Source: Antedon mediterranea (lineage: Eukaryota; Echinodermata; Crinoidea; Comatulida; Antedonidae). Taken from it: a stretch of DNA of 60,000 nt. Under the pieces are notes generated by a model. The model searched no databases. It had not been told where the DNA came from and saw only the letters and a list, made by a program, of their open reading frames with translations. Positions 1-12,500 of the stretch are shown in pieces; within the stretch, counting starts at the first letter, position 1; each line of letters opens with the position of its first letter. The DNA lies in the NCBI RefSeq assembly GCF_964355755.1, contig NC_092677.1, forward strand, positions 11,866,601-11,926,600, read 5' to 3'. Made by a program: the position numbers and the translations under genes.

Positions 1-21
1 AAGTGTGTATGTAAGCATTAC

Positions 22-564
22 CTTGCTGAATAACATCTGCAGTGCCCGATACAGGGCCTACCATGCATTCATACACCCCGGCATTGCCACTTTCAAAGTT
101 CTTGATAAGAAGTCTAGAGGCGGTTGGTGATATATCTTCAGTATATATTCTACTTCCAACACCTGGTTAATTTTAATTTAAAATAAAATTTCACTTATTA
201 TAAATAGAACATCTTTATCTGCAGTAACCTCGGGATCTACTAGTGTAATAATTATTATAAATAGAACATCTTTATTTGCAGTAGCCTAGGGATCTACTAG
301 TGTAATAATTATTAAAAATAGAACATCTTTATTTGCAGTAGCCTAGGGATCTACTAGTGTAATAATTATTATAAATCTTTGCAATAACTTAGGTAGTGCT
401 TGGAAAGTGTCAATTACCTTCCATTAAAGCAATCGTGTCTCCATCTCTGTCCAACCAAGTGATGCCCATATCAGGTGAGTTACCCTGAAGTTCACATAGG
501 TAAGACAGATCTTTACCCTCAATTGGTGACTGATCATACTCCTCACCAACACGTACAGTGAAAT
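22..564 (-). CDS. Ig domain 31, split over two exons (418..564, 22..162)
   Basis: Exon 418..564 encodes the first Ig half, with the B-strand Cys in LSYLCEL and the core Trp in ITWLDRDG. Exon 22..162 encodes the second half, with the F-strand Cys in [10 protein letters not shown]. Both exons are multiples of 3 and phase 1. The second half ends in a VIQQ-like segment before a GT donor at the window edge, so the coding chain continues to the left. The intron between them carries a 57-bp tandem repeat. Confidence 0.88.
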
Positions 565-3500
565 CTAAAAACAAATCATGTATGAAGGTTTGCTTGTTTA
601 TTAATAAATAATAAATGTTATAAAAGTATATTAACATTAGGCCAAGAAGATAGGTACAATGATAATTAAGAAACAAGTGTTTAAAAATGCCAAAGTTGAA
701 GACCCGCAAGTGGCAACCTATTTGTGTTGGCGGTTAAGACTCACCAACTTAGTAGACACTGCTCTCTACTAAGCACTGGATCATAAAAACTAAACTACAG
801 CGGTGTTGGTAGTTTATGAGTGAGATACCTACCTGTATAGACTCTACAAATGACATTATTTCTAATACAGAAATCCTTTAAAAGGAAAAAGGAACAATAC
901 AGGTGTCATAGAAGGACATTACCATCTCTCACTTACCAGGTATGTGACAATACTCTCCAATAAACCCTATAGTACATTTGCATTTCCCAGCTACACACTC
1001 AGCCCCATTCAAACAAAGGTCAACGCATTCTTTTTTCATGACATCAATGTTAGTCTCGGTTTCATATGGACCAGCAGAACATCTGTAATTACCGGAGTCA
1101 TCTATCTCAGCTTCACGAATGGTTAGCAGGGATGAGAAGTCCGATATTGGCTCAACTTTGATACGATTATCTGAAAAACAATTAAATATTTTTCAATCTT
1201 TCTTTGGGACAACATTTTGCACACATTATTATTTTATTTAATACCTATTCCACAACCAGATGAAATTCACTTATGCATTTAAAATTACATATATTAATAT
1301 TTCCAAAACTTTTTTCAAGGACCTCCGAGGGCCTTGATAACACTGAATTGAATTTCCATAACTTTTCAAGAACTGTATGAAAATTATAAAATATTGTAAC
1401 TTACCTTCATTTCTGTCAACTACCTGACCATCTTGGTCATACCATACTGGATTAGGGTAGTTACTTTCTGGATTTACATTACAAATCAACAAAACATCTT
1501 CACCTTCTGTTGGAGGTGAACCTATTGCATCAATGATGCTTACATCCCAATCCACTAAAATAAAACAAGAAAACATTCCTTGCTGTAACATTAAAAGACT
1601 CAATAAACTATTTAATTATTCTGGTTTTTTTAGTTTCATAATTCAATGTTTTTTGGCAAATTCTGATTTAGAAACCTGTAATTTCTAAAGCATGTCTTAA
1701 GCTCTGTCTACACTATCAAACTAGGTTGACAAAAAAAGTGTGATGTGCCCAAATATGATATGCTTAAATATGGTAGTGATATGACATCATTATGTCAATA
1801 TATGGGTACATTTTTTTAGTCACATACGATTTGATATTGTAGACAGAGCTTTATGTAGCATTGAGTAGTAGTGGTGTTTAAGCCAATAGGAAAAAACCTG
1901 GCACTGAAACATGGCAATGATTTAAACCAAGATCTCTGGGAAGACAAGAATATTTACCATCAAGCTAAATTGTCACTGTGAATGCAACACTTACAAATCT
2001 TTTCACATGTTTTTCCTCCAGTTAGTCCCTGGCATTGACAGAAACCGTTATTACAAATACCTTCATTTACACATGGTGGCTGACAACGAGGTTCTACAAA
2101 AGAACATTATAGTCTTCTTAAAAATTCAAAATTAATATAATACAGTATATCTTTTAATCATAATAATATAACATGCTGTAAGATAATTCGACCTTCTAAT
2201 TTAGGCCTGATATTATTGAATCTATTAACCACATCTAACTTGGCTCAATTGCAGAATAAAGATCTGCATAATAAACTGTTTGTTCTATACATGAACACCT
2301 ATAGATAGCTTTACCTGCAGACTCGATGATGGTAAGGTTAAACTCATCAATGTATGGTCCACCAGCACACATGTACATGCCCGACTGTTCTTTACTGGCC
2401 GACTTCAACACAAGTAATGAACTAGTGCTGCGCATTTCAATTTGAACAGCATCTGTGGACCAAGAAAGGGAGAATTAACTTTATTCAATTCAATTTATTC
2501 AAAAAAGCTACCAGAAATGAGATACATTAAAATTACAAAACAAAAGCAAAACATTTATATAAAAACAAATTGTTAGTATTACTGTTAATAACTTTAATAT
2601 TAGGCGGGACTCAACTTTCTCATGACATGAACAATTAATTATTTATTGACTGAGTAATTACCACTTGTTTGTATAGGGTTTCCATTGGCATCCTGCCAAA
2701 CTGGATCTCTGTAACGTCCTTGGAGTGGAAGATCACACTGCAGAACAACATCACGCCCTTCATGAACTGGAGGCTCAAACAAGCCTTTGATACGTACAAG
2801 AAATTCCACTGAATTGTTAAAAAAAAGTTTACAATTAAATATCAATAATTACACATGGTTTAAAACATATATTTCTCATCATTCATTTCACAGAAAAGCG
2901 TCCCCTTAATAGTCTCAAATAAATAAATAACAAATTTTTCAATAAAACTATACGTACATTCAGTTTCACATGATGTTCCTACATACATATCAGGGCAAAC
3001 ACAGATACCATCCTGACACGTACCACCATTGCTACAATCTGGTACGCATGGAATCTCTAAAAAATAAAATAACACATCAAATAATAATTGTAGCCTAGTA
3101 ATGTATATTTTTTTACATATTAAATATATCCTGTTACCCTGCTGAATTAAACTAAACATGACTTGGGCTACATGATTCATTCTCCACATTTTAGGTGGAA
3201 GTGTAAAAGGTGTATATTTTCATTGCATCATAACTTTACACAACCTAATCATTTTACCAATATTTGTATTAATATTAGTCAGATCAGAGAGTTGTACTAA
3301 TAACAAACAACTCCCTGGTCAGATCATATACAGTTTATAATCTCTTACCATTAACATCAATAGTAAATGACTCTCTATTGTCCCCAGCCACACAGGTATA
3401 TTCCCCACCATCTTGGTCTCGTAGTGCTGTGAACATCAGCATAGTGATGTGAGGTGACAGAACATCTACTTGAATATTTCCATCTAAATAAAACAATATC

Positions 3501-6500
3501 AAAATGCAATAAAGTTATTAGCGAATGAATGAAAAGGGTAAAAGATATTGTACTTGTATGAAAGAGGCATGGGATTGAGACCCATCTGTGCCATATTTTG
3601 CTTGTATCCTTAGGCAAAATATTTTTAAAACATAACCTTATCTTTCGGATTGGGACATAAAACAGATCCAATGTACATACATTGCACATACATTGCACAT
3701 GTCTATTATAAAAGAACTTGGTACGCCTTTCAAACAGAGTAAGGGTCGTCTTGTGGTTTGTTAATCATGGTCCTAAACTGAGAGAAAGAAGAAGAAATCA
3801 CCCAGTATACAGAAGGAATAATGTTTTAAAAAAATCATGTAAACACCATCATCCCACACATACCTGAACTGTCAGTGATTGTATTTCCTTGTGAATCCAT
3901 CCAAACTGGATTTTGCTGGCCACCTTCTTGTGGTAACTCACATCGTAATGCCACCATAGTACCTTTGTAAGATGGAGGCTCAAATAGGGGTACAACTTGG
4001 ATCAAGAAAGGTACTGAAATGGAGTATGTAATATAAATTTAACTTTCATTATAAATAGGTGCTTTAAGCTCTGTCTGCACTATCAAACTAGTTGTTGTGA
4101 GATGTAGTGATATGCCCTAATATGGTAGTGATGACTTCATCATGTCCATATATCTACATCACATTTTTCTGTCACATAAAGTTTTATAGTGTAGACAGAG
4201 CTTTAGATATTTTATGCATATAGTATTAGTGTACTGTTTCAATAAATAATATTTGTTAGTAAACACTTACATTCCGTTTCACAGGCAGATCCTACAAACT
4301 GTTGTGGACATTCACAAACACCATCAATACACTGACCAGAGTTGAGGCAGAGAGGTTCGCATGGAATTTCTAATGAAATAAAAATAGTAATAAAGCATGT
4401 TTGATTATCATAATGGATGTTTCATTATAACAATACATTGCTATTGTAAGTTAATACAAGGCACCATAAGGTACAGATGTATAAATATGAGACATAGATC
4501 TGGCTTCAATTTAAAAATGTTACTAATGGTATTTGTTTTCCAATTTTGGCAGCTGCTTGGCAAGTTGAGGTACAATAAAATTACAAGTGACTAAAACAAA
4601 AAAAGTGCCAATTCCACTGCAGAATCATAGTTGTAATCGAAATATTTTACCTGAAACTTGAAGTTTAAATGTCTCTTCATAAGGTCCAGCCTTGCAGGTA
4701 TAGTTAGCAGAATCTTCCATCATTAGTAGAGTAATCGTTAGCAATGTGGAGAACCTATCCAAAGACTCTGTTGTGATTCTCTGGAAATTGGCACCAAAGC
4801 CTGCACCAAAGCCAGAACCTACAAGAGTAATTTAGAATGTTATCCCTGTTGTGTGTACGTGTGTGTGTACTATAACTGCTATCCTAGTGTACCATATTGA
4901 AGTTGAGAGAAGTTTTTGCTTAGTTTAGGATTGTCTGAGGCAGGAGTATCAAGCTATCACTGGTGAACTTTTGACATGATTTGTGCGTTTAAAAAATCAG
5001 CTACCTTTTCACTATCACTGATTTTCTAAAATATTTGCAATTTTACAATAAATTCTTTTACATAGTATCTTGAAGTGAATATAATAATATATTAACTTGA
5101 ATTGTTAGGCATTTTTTACACAACTACCAATTGTGTTTGCACCTACCTTCTGATTGTACATCAATAAGATCACCATTAGCGTCATACCATTTGGGGTCAA
5201 AGTTCCTTCCTGCTTCAGGAACATTGCATTGTAGGATAACCTCACTACCAATGTGAAGAGGCGAGTCATAAAGCTTCTCAATCTGAATCAAGTAAGGTAC
5301 TGAAAAAAGAAACCAGAGGGCTTATGTTATGCCTTGAATGTTCCAGACAACAATTAAATAGTGCTTACATTATGTAGATTCCCAAATGCGCAGAAGAGCA
5401 CTCGTTTTAAATCTTGGGTGATAACCAAATAGTGCTATGTTGATGTTTATGTATGGCACTTTTCTGCCAATGCCAGAATGTGATATATTTTTATCTATAA
5501 CGCAAGCAAGCAATGTAACATTATCTTGTAAGCTCTGGTAGTTTTTAACTAAAGCCAATGAAATGAAAAGGAAGTCTCTTGATAATATGAAGCAAGAATA
5601 ATAATTGTCTATAGCTTACATGGTATTTCACAAGCTATTCCAGAATATCTTTCTGTACAGTGACAAATTTGTTGTTTACACACTCCATTATTCTGGCAAA
5701 ATGGCTCACATTGAGGTTCTGAAATTAATAAGATGTAATGATTGTTCTGGACACATACAGTAGAACTCCTTATCAAAAACGGTCTCCTTAATAGAGGTAT
5801 CCACTGAATAAGGATTGTCCCGGTTGTCCGTAGTGTAAAAACATATATTTTCCATGAATTCTTTCAGAAGAAAATGTCCTCTTATAAAGTTCTACAATAT
5901 AAATTATACCAATTATGTGCCATTCCTCCAGAAGCTCAAATCACTACAATCTGCTCAGGTATCAGTAGTGTACATACCTGTAACAATAACTGGTGTTGTG
6001 CTGTTGACACTTCCGACATCGTTCTTAGCAACACACATATATTCTGCTGTGTGGTACAGCTGTGCATTGATAAGTGACAGTGCACCACTGTATCCCAAGT
6101 CAATGATAGTAAGTCCATTGCCATCTGTGATTACTTCATCATCTTTGTACCATGTAATCTCAATTGGAAGGTCACCACGAATGACTGAGCAGGTCAAGCG
6201 TGTCCTTTGACCTACTTTCAAAAGTACTGGTCCTCCGAAAGGCTCGATCTTTGGAGGAACTAAAAAATAGAATGTTTATTATTAAATACCATCCATGTAC
6301 AATTTAGCAAATGGGAATACAATAACTATAAAGCTACAATAGACCCACCACAACTATGACTTATTCAGTAATGGTTTAAAAAATGTAAAGAGAAAAAAGA
6401 AAACAGAACCTGTTGTCACAGTCAAAAGTGAATACAACTAATACCTCTGGTAAGTACAGCTATTGTCTCCTGGTGTGGTCCAGCTTGACAAGCATATGTT

Positions 6501-9500
6501 CCAGTATCTGTTTCCTCTAGGCTCTGAACCACAAGCTGAGTCTTGAAGGGTGATAGTTGACGGACCTCGATACGGTTAACACCTCCTAAAAATGAGTACA
6601 GGTAGTAACAACATTGATTCTACATTATATAAGGTTTCAGTCAGGTGGTAGGTAGATTTTCTTCTTATGGCGACATTTTGAAATCAGAGCAGACCTTTTG
6701 TTTAACAAATTTGTTTTGCTTGCATTTAAAATACACAGCTTTTCAATATTTAATTACTTTCCATTTAATTGTAAACATCACATCGTTACTTTTCAAAGAC
6801 CATACGTACTTTGAGAGCTTGAATTCTTTACTGTACGTTTCTTTTTTGAAAGATTTCTTATGATTGTTAAACCTAGTTTTAAACTGCCCACCCGTCATAC
6901 CGATATATGTCTTAGTTTCGTTATTGGTTATGACGCTGGCGGAGTAGACAATTTCAGATGCGAGGCATGAACCATTTAGGGGGCGTATATATACTATATA
7001 TTTTCAAGGTAGGACCAAGACTTTATCTTCACTTCTTTTGTTTTATCTAGTAGTAGTCTAGTATACCTATCTGTATCAACTTTATTTACCATTCAGCTCT
7101 TCTATATAAAGCATGATGCACATGGACTGTTCCATTATGGACTGTTGCATTTTGGAAAATAATGATACTGTATATGTTAATTCTATACAGTACTATGCTC
7201 CCATAAATAATCATTTTTGGTTATTTGTCCATAAAAAAAAAGTTTTGTGAGCCCTGAGTTGATTTAGGAATAATCTTATTTTATGCTGTTTCTTACCTTG
7301 ACCTGGTTTGATCTCTGTACCATCCGGTGCAAACCATTTTGGAAGTCTTTCTCTTCCTTCTTCTGGCAATTCACACTCTAATGTCAAATCTGTTTCAATT
7401 GTCATGTCTCCATCAATGGTGTTGATGCGAATTGGATATTCAACTGAGCAAGGAAACAACATAAATGACATGAAAGAACATAACATAAAGGTGTTGAAAT
7501 TGTAAATATAAAAGATTTTTTTTTTAATGGATACTGAAAAACAACAACAATTTTATATTGCTTACGTTCAGTTTCACAAGCCACACCCACAAAGGTTAAT
7601 GAGCATGTGCACTTGCCATTCTCACATTTAGCGCCATTCTCACAAGATGGATCGCAAGGGTAATCTAAAAGAAAAATATCAAGTGCTTTATCCAGTTATG
7701 TATTTACTAACAAATATAAAAACAGCAATATCTAAATAGTTGCTGCACTGTACAGTTGAGAAATTATGTTACACAATCATACACAATATCCATAGCCTGT
7801 TTTGAAATAGATTATTTTACCTATAACTGTGAAATTGAACTTCTTTGATAGAGGGCCTGCTTCACATGTGTAGATCCCTGAATCTGAATATCGTAATCTA
7901 TCAATTTGGAGACGTGTTGCATACTGTGTCAAAAACTCAGAACTCATGTGGCCATCTACATCCCCTGCAAAGACGAGAGAACAAAAACAATAAACTAATT
8001 ATGATACTTATGTAAATTAGTACCTATAATAAATGTCAATCCACTCAGGCAGTGCTTGTCTGCTTTATATTCTCGTTTTTGTTCCAACTACTCTCACTGC
8101 ACTGATAAAGGGCTAATGTTGCCCGAAGGCTCTGCTAACTTTTTTGGCTATTTTTGCTTATTTTATTTTGTATCTCCATTGAGATCCAGAAATTGATACC
8201 CACAGCATTGACATTTTCTTAGTAATTTTCTTTTGGAATTATAATTAATTTCAATGATATAGTCACAGTGCCTTCTTAATTACCTCTGTTTGCATTCTTC
8301 TGTATTATCATTCCTGCGTCGTTCCTCCAGATTGGTGGACTATCAATACTGATATTGCTGGATACCTCACAGATGATGTCAATACTTTCACCAATATATG
8401 GACTAGGACTTGATATTTGTATCTTGATAAAACTATCATCAACTGCAGAAGAAATAACAAGAGAAACTGTTTTCAAATACACTATTATAAACATTCTAGA
8501 CTTGCATAGGGATTGCAATTCAACACTATTTTAAAGCACATTATTATTACATTTGTTTACTGTAGAGGTATGTGTTGGATGCCAAGTACAGGGGAGGGAA
8601 GGAGAGTGGGGTACATGTTCCTCCTTCATCTATAAAACAATTTTATACAGTAACTATAGGAAATGGTGTTAAAGAGCAGTTTAATAAATTATAAAATAGT
8701 CTATCCATCCTGTAATTGGTAAGTTTCTCGCTGTTGGATGCATATGAAATAAAAAAAAAATAGATATATTAAAATAGACTGAATAAATAATGAAATGAAA
8801 TGAAATGAAAAAAAAATTGTTGTTGAATTTAGTGTTCCAAATTATTATTCAGAGTACTTACTATCAACTTGGCAGTAGTCACCAGTAGCTAATTCTGGAC
8901 AATAACAAATTCCTTCATTACATGTTCCTCCATTCTGACAACCAGGTATACATGGGGTTTCTGAAATACAGAGAAAAATGTTTATTTTCAAGCCCCAAAC
9001 GAATATTCGTATGTGTACCAATGTATTATTTAATTAGAAAACACAGTCAACTCTTCCAACCCCTGGAAGTTTTTAAACAGCTTTCTGAAAACCAGACATC
9101 ACAGGGTTATTTTCAGCCATTCAAAAGGTAACCGGGTTTTGGACTGCACTAAAACAAAAGTGGTAGAGTAAGAAATACTTATAACAAACTATTTGACATA
9201 CCATCAACACTAATAGAGAATGGATACTTCAACGGTCCAGTGACACATCTGTAGGATATTTCATCTCTGTCTTGTAGATTGTGAATGACAAGTTGAGTGA
9301 CCTTAGGAGAGATGCTTACAGCATATATATGTGCTCCCTCTGCTTCATTTTCAGTAGGAATTCTCTTTCCCTGAGCATCAAGCCACAGAGGGTCTTTGTA
9401 ACGACTATCTGCAGCTATTTCACAGACGTAAGTGACATTCTGTCCTGGATATGCTATCTGGCCTGGTGGTGTTTGTACACGAATCACATATGAATCAGAA

Positions 9501-12500
9501 TCTTGAAAAATAATTATGATTTAAGATTAAACGAATGAAATGTTTAACATTTAAGCATATAAAAAGGAACTACTGTTTGGTAGGAAAACAAGTTTAAAAT
9601 TTACCAACAAAAAAATTATTTGTCTTTAACTACTGGTATATTTGAAATTGCTTCACAGGTCTTACCTGGTATCTGACATTGGTCACCAGTAAATCCTTCA
9701 GTACAAAGGCATCTTGCTTGGATGCATGACCCACCATTCATACACTCACCTGAGCACACAGGAGCTAGATAAAGAGGATAACAAATCAGTATAAAGTCAT
9801 GCTCATAGTGATGTAAACCTGTGATGTAAGTGGTAAGGAAAAACATGTACAAGCTAAAGAAGACATTGTTTTTTAACTAACATTTCATTAAAAAAACTCT
9901 GAAGATATATTATTTGTGTTACATTAACTAACATTCCATTATATGTTTGATCATTTTTTGAAAAACTTACCTTCAAAAGTCAAGATAAAATTATTTCTTA
10001 CAGCACCAGCAACACAAGTGTATGTTCCCATATCAGCTAATTCCATACGGTTGATAACAAGTTTTGTAATGGAATCAGACACATGCTCAACAAATACATG
10101 ATCAGTGGCACCTAAATAAATAATACTTTAGCAGCTTATACATATTTTTAGTAACATACATACTCAATTTATTTAATTGGCCAGAGCAGAGGTACCATGT
10201 GGTAATATTCTTTACAACCAATTAAAATTAAAGTTGTGGTTTGGGAAAGTCTTCAATTGTGAGGATAATGTCTGAAGAATCAACTGTACGACTATACTAC
10301 TATATTTACCAGCATCCAGTGTCTCAACAGTGTTATCATTAACATCCAGCCAAACTGGTCTTTCAATAGCTCCCTCTACAGGCACTTTGCAGAGTAGATG
10401 AATGTCTTCTCCAATACCAATCTCTTCAGGAGCCTGGATAGTAACACTCTCTGTAAATAAAAATTATAATTATTATCAGTTGAAATAAGGAACTGTCTAT
10501 GGTTTATACAATTGGCTGATTAGTGGTGGGTAGTTCAATAAACATAATACCATTGTTTTTCAAGTATAATATCTTATATATACTTTACCATCAATAACCA
10601 TATTGAGAGGGATTCGCATTGGACCAGCTAAGCATATATAATTCTGTGCATCTTCTTCTTTTAGTCCAGTTATTGTCAATCTTGCTTGCTTTGGTGATAC
10701 TTTGGTAAACGTCACACGATCAGTTTCTGAAGAAAAAAACATGTTATAATTTAGACAATTTGAACTGATTCACACAAGAAAACAATTAAATTTATTTTAG
10801 TGAGATTTAATATTTACTAAATTCACTATACATAACATAACATAAAATGTACGTTTTTAAAGCATACTTTTACTCCATCGATTTTATGTACATGTATAGA
10901 TATAGTGCCTTTTTAGCTGTTATATTGCATTTTATTGTTCTTTATTTTTATAAAAATGTATGTATGTTATATAATATATATTTGTAAAAGGAATGAATAA
11001 ATGTGGGTGACCCCCACGAAAGAGAAAAAAAAAATTCACTATACATTTCATTTACCTTCAGTAATTATTTCACCATCTCTTGTCATCCATATAGGATCTA
11101 CTAGTGGGCTGTCATGTGATATGTTACAATTAAAACTAATATCACCACCCATCATTGGTTGCCGGTCGTCCACTGTCTTGATATCCATTACAGCAGATGC
11201 ATCTAAAAGATTATATTATTTATAGATTTGTCAATTGAAATATGTATACAGTTAATCAAATTTGTTGAGTTTGTATTTGATAATTGTGATGGTTGGTAGA
11301 GTTACCTGTTGATTGGCAGAAATCTCCTAGGTAACCAGGCAAACATACACATATGCCCATTTCACATCTTCCACCGTTGATGCATGTTCTGTTGCATGGT
11401 CTCTCTGTAAACGGTGACAAGGAGAGAATTGATCAAAACAAACATGGGGAGAGAGGTGGAAAGAGAGTTGGTTAAAACAAATATACAGGACTAAAAGAGG
11501 GACAGATTCGGAAAGAATAGAGTTTAAGTTAAAACAAACATAGTGGTTACTCTTGAGAATCAAACATGTGAGGTCACACTTTTGAAGGTCACTTGGCTGT
11601 AATAATAGTTTGAGGAGGAATGTATCTGGCCATAGAGATATTATAATATCTCTATGATCTGGCTAACAAACCTGATTGACAAAATTCTCCGATGTAACCT
11701 TCAGCACAGGTACATCTACCAACAACACATTTTCCTTCGTTTTGGCATTCTTGTTCACATGGCTTTTCTAAAAAATGATTTATACAATAATAGTTTTTAA
11801 TTGTATCCATATACATATATATAAAACACAATTGTCAGGAATGAAATCCCTTATAATTCTTTATCTTGATTTTAATCTTCCTAAACTATATAATTAACTA
11901 CAGGGAATAGAACATCATGCTTACCTCTTTCACATGCTCTTCCTTCATATCCTTCATCACATTCGCAAATTCCTAACTTACATACTCCATGGACACAATC
12001 GACCTCGCATTGCAATTCTAAAAAAAAACGCAAAAAAAGTTGTTTAAGTTTTTTCTTTTTTAAAAGTAGCTTTAAATTTGCAAAATAAGAATAGTAATAA
12101 CATATTATAATTTCTGTAAGGAAACTGTGAGTTACTTGTAACTTGGACTAACTCTACACTATCAAACTTTAAAAAAGTGTGATGTGCTCAAATATCGCAG
12201 TGATGTCATCGTGTCCATGGGCACATCACATTTTTGGCACAGAAAGTTTGATAGTGTAGACAGAGCTTTAGAATTAGAATTGAAATCAGGGCCATAGGAC
12301 TGGAAAACATGGTAAAGAGAAGAGAGAGAGAAACAACATGTTACCTGCTTGACAGTAGGATCCGACAAATCCAGGACTGCAGACACATTCACCAATAGAA
12401 CAGATACCACCATTCAAACAGGCTGGAAGGCATATTGCTTCAAAAACAAAATGTTTAAATGATGATTCAGTTTAGTTTAGAGTCAGTAAATGAATCATTT

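Noticed and set aside
2958-3056. Extra seventh cysteine at the end of several EGF exons (for example CETEC)
   Set aside because: The last Cys appears only if the frame is read into the intron. The codon is split by the phase-1 donor and becomes another residue after splicing.
5854-6210. 118-residue plus-strand open frame
   Set aside because: It is antisense to the single-exon I-set Ig 26, which has clear Ig motifs and splice sites. The plus-strand product has no domain.
9040-9150. Dispersed repeat starting ACAGTCAACTCTTCCAAC, similar to 19012-19110
   Set aside because: Only short stretches match between the two sites and no ends or duplications could be defined, so it is not listed as an element.
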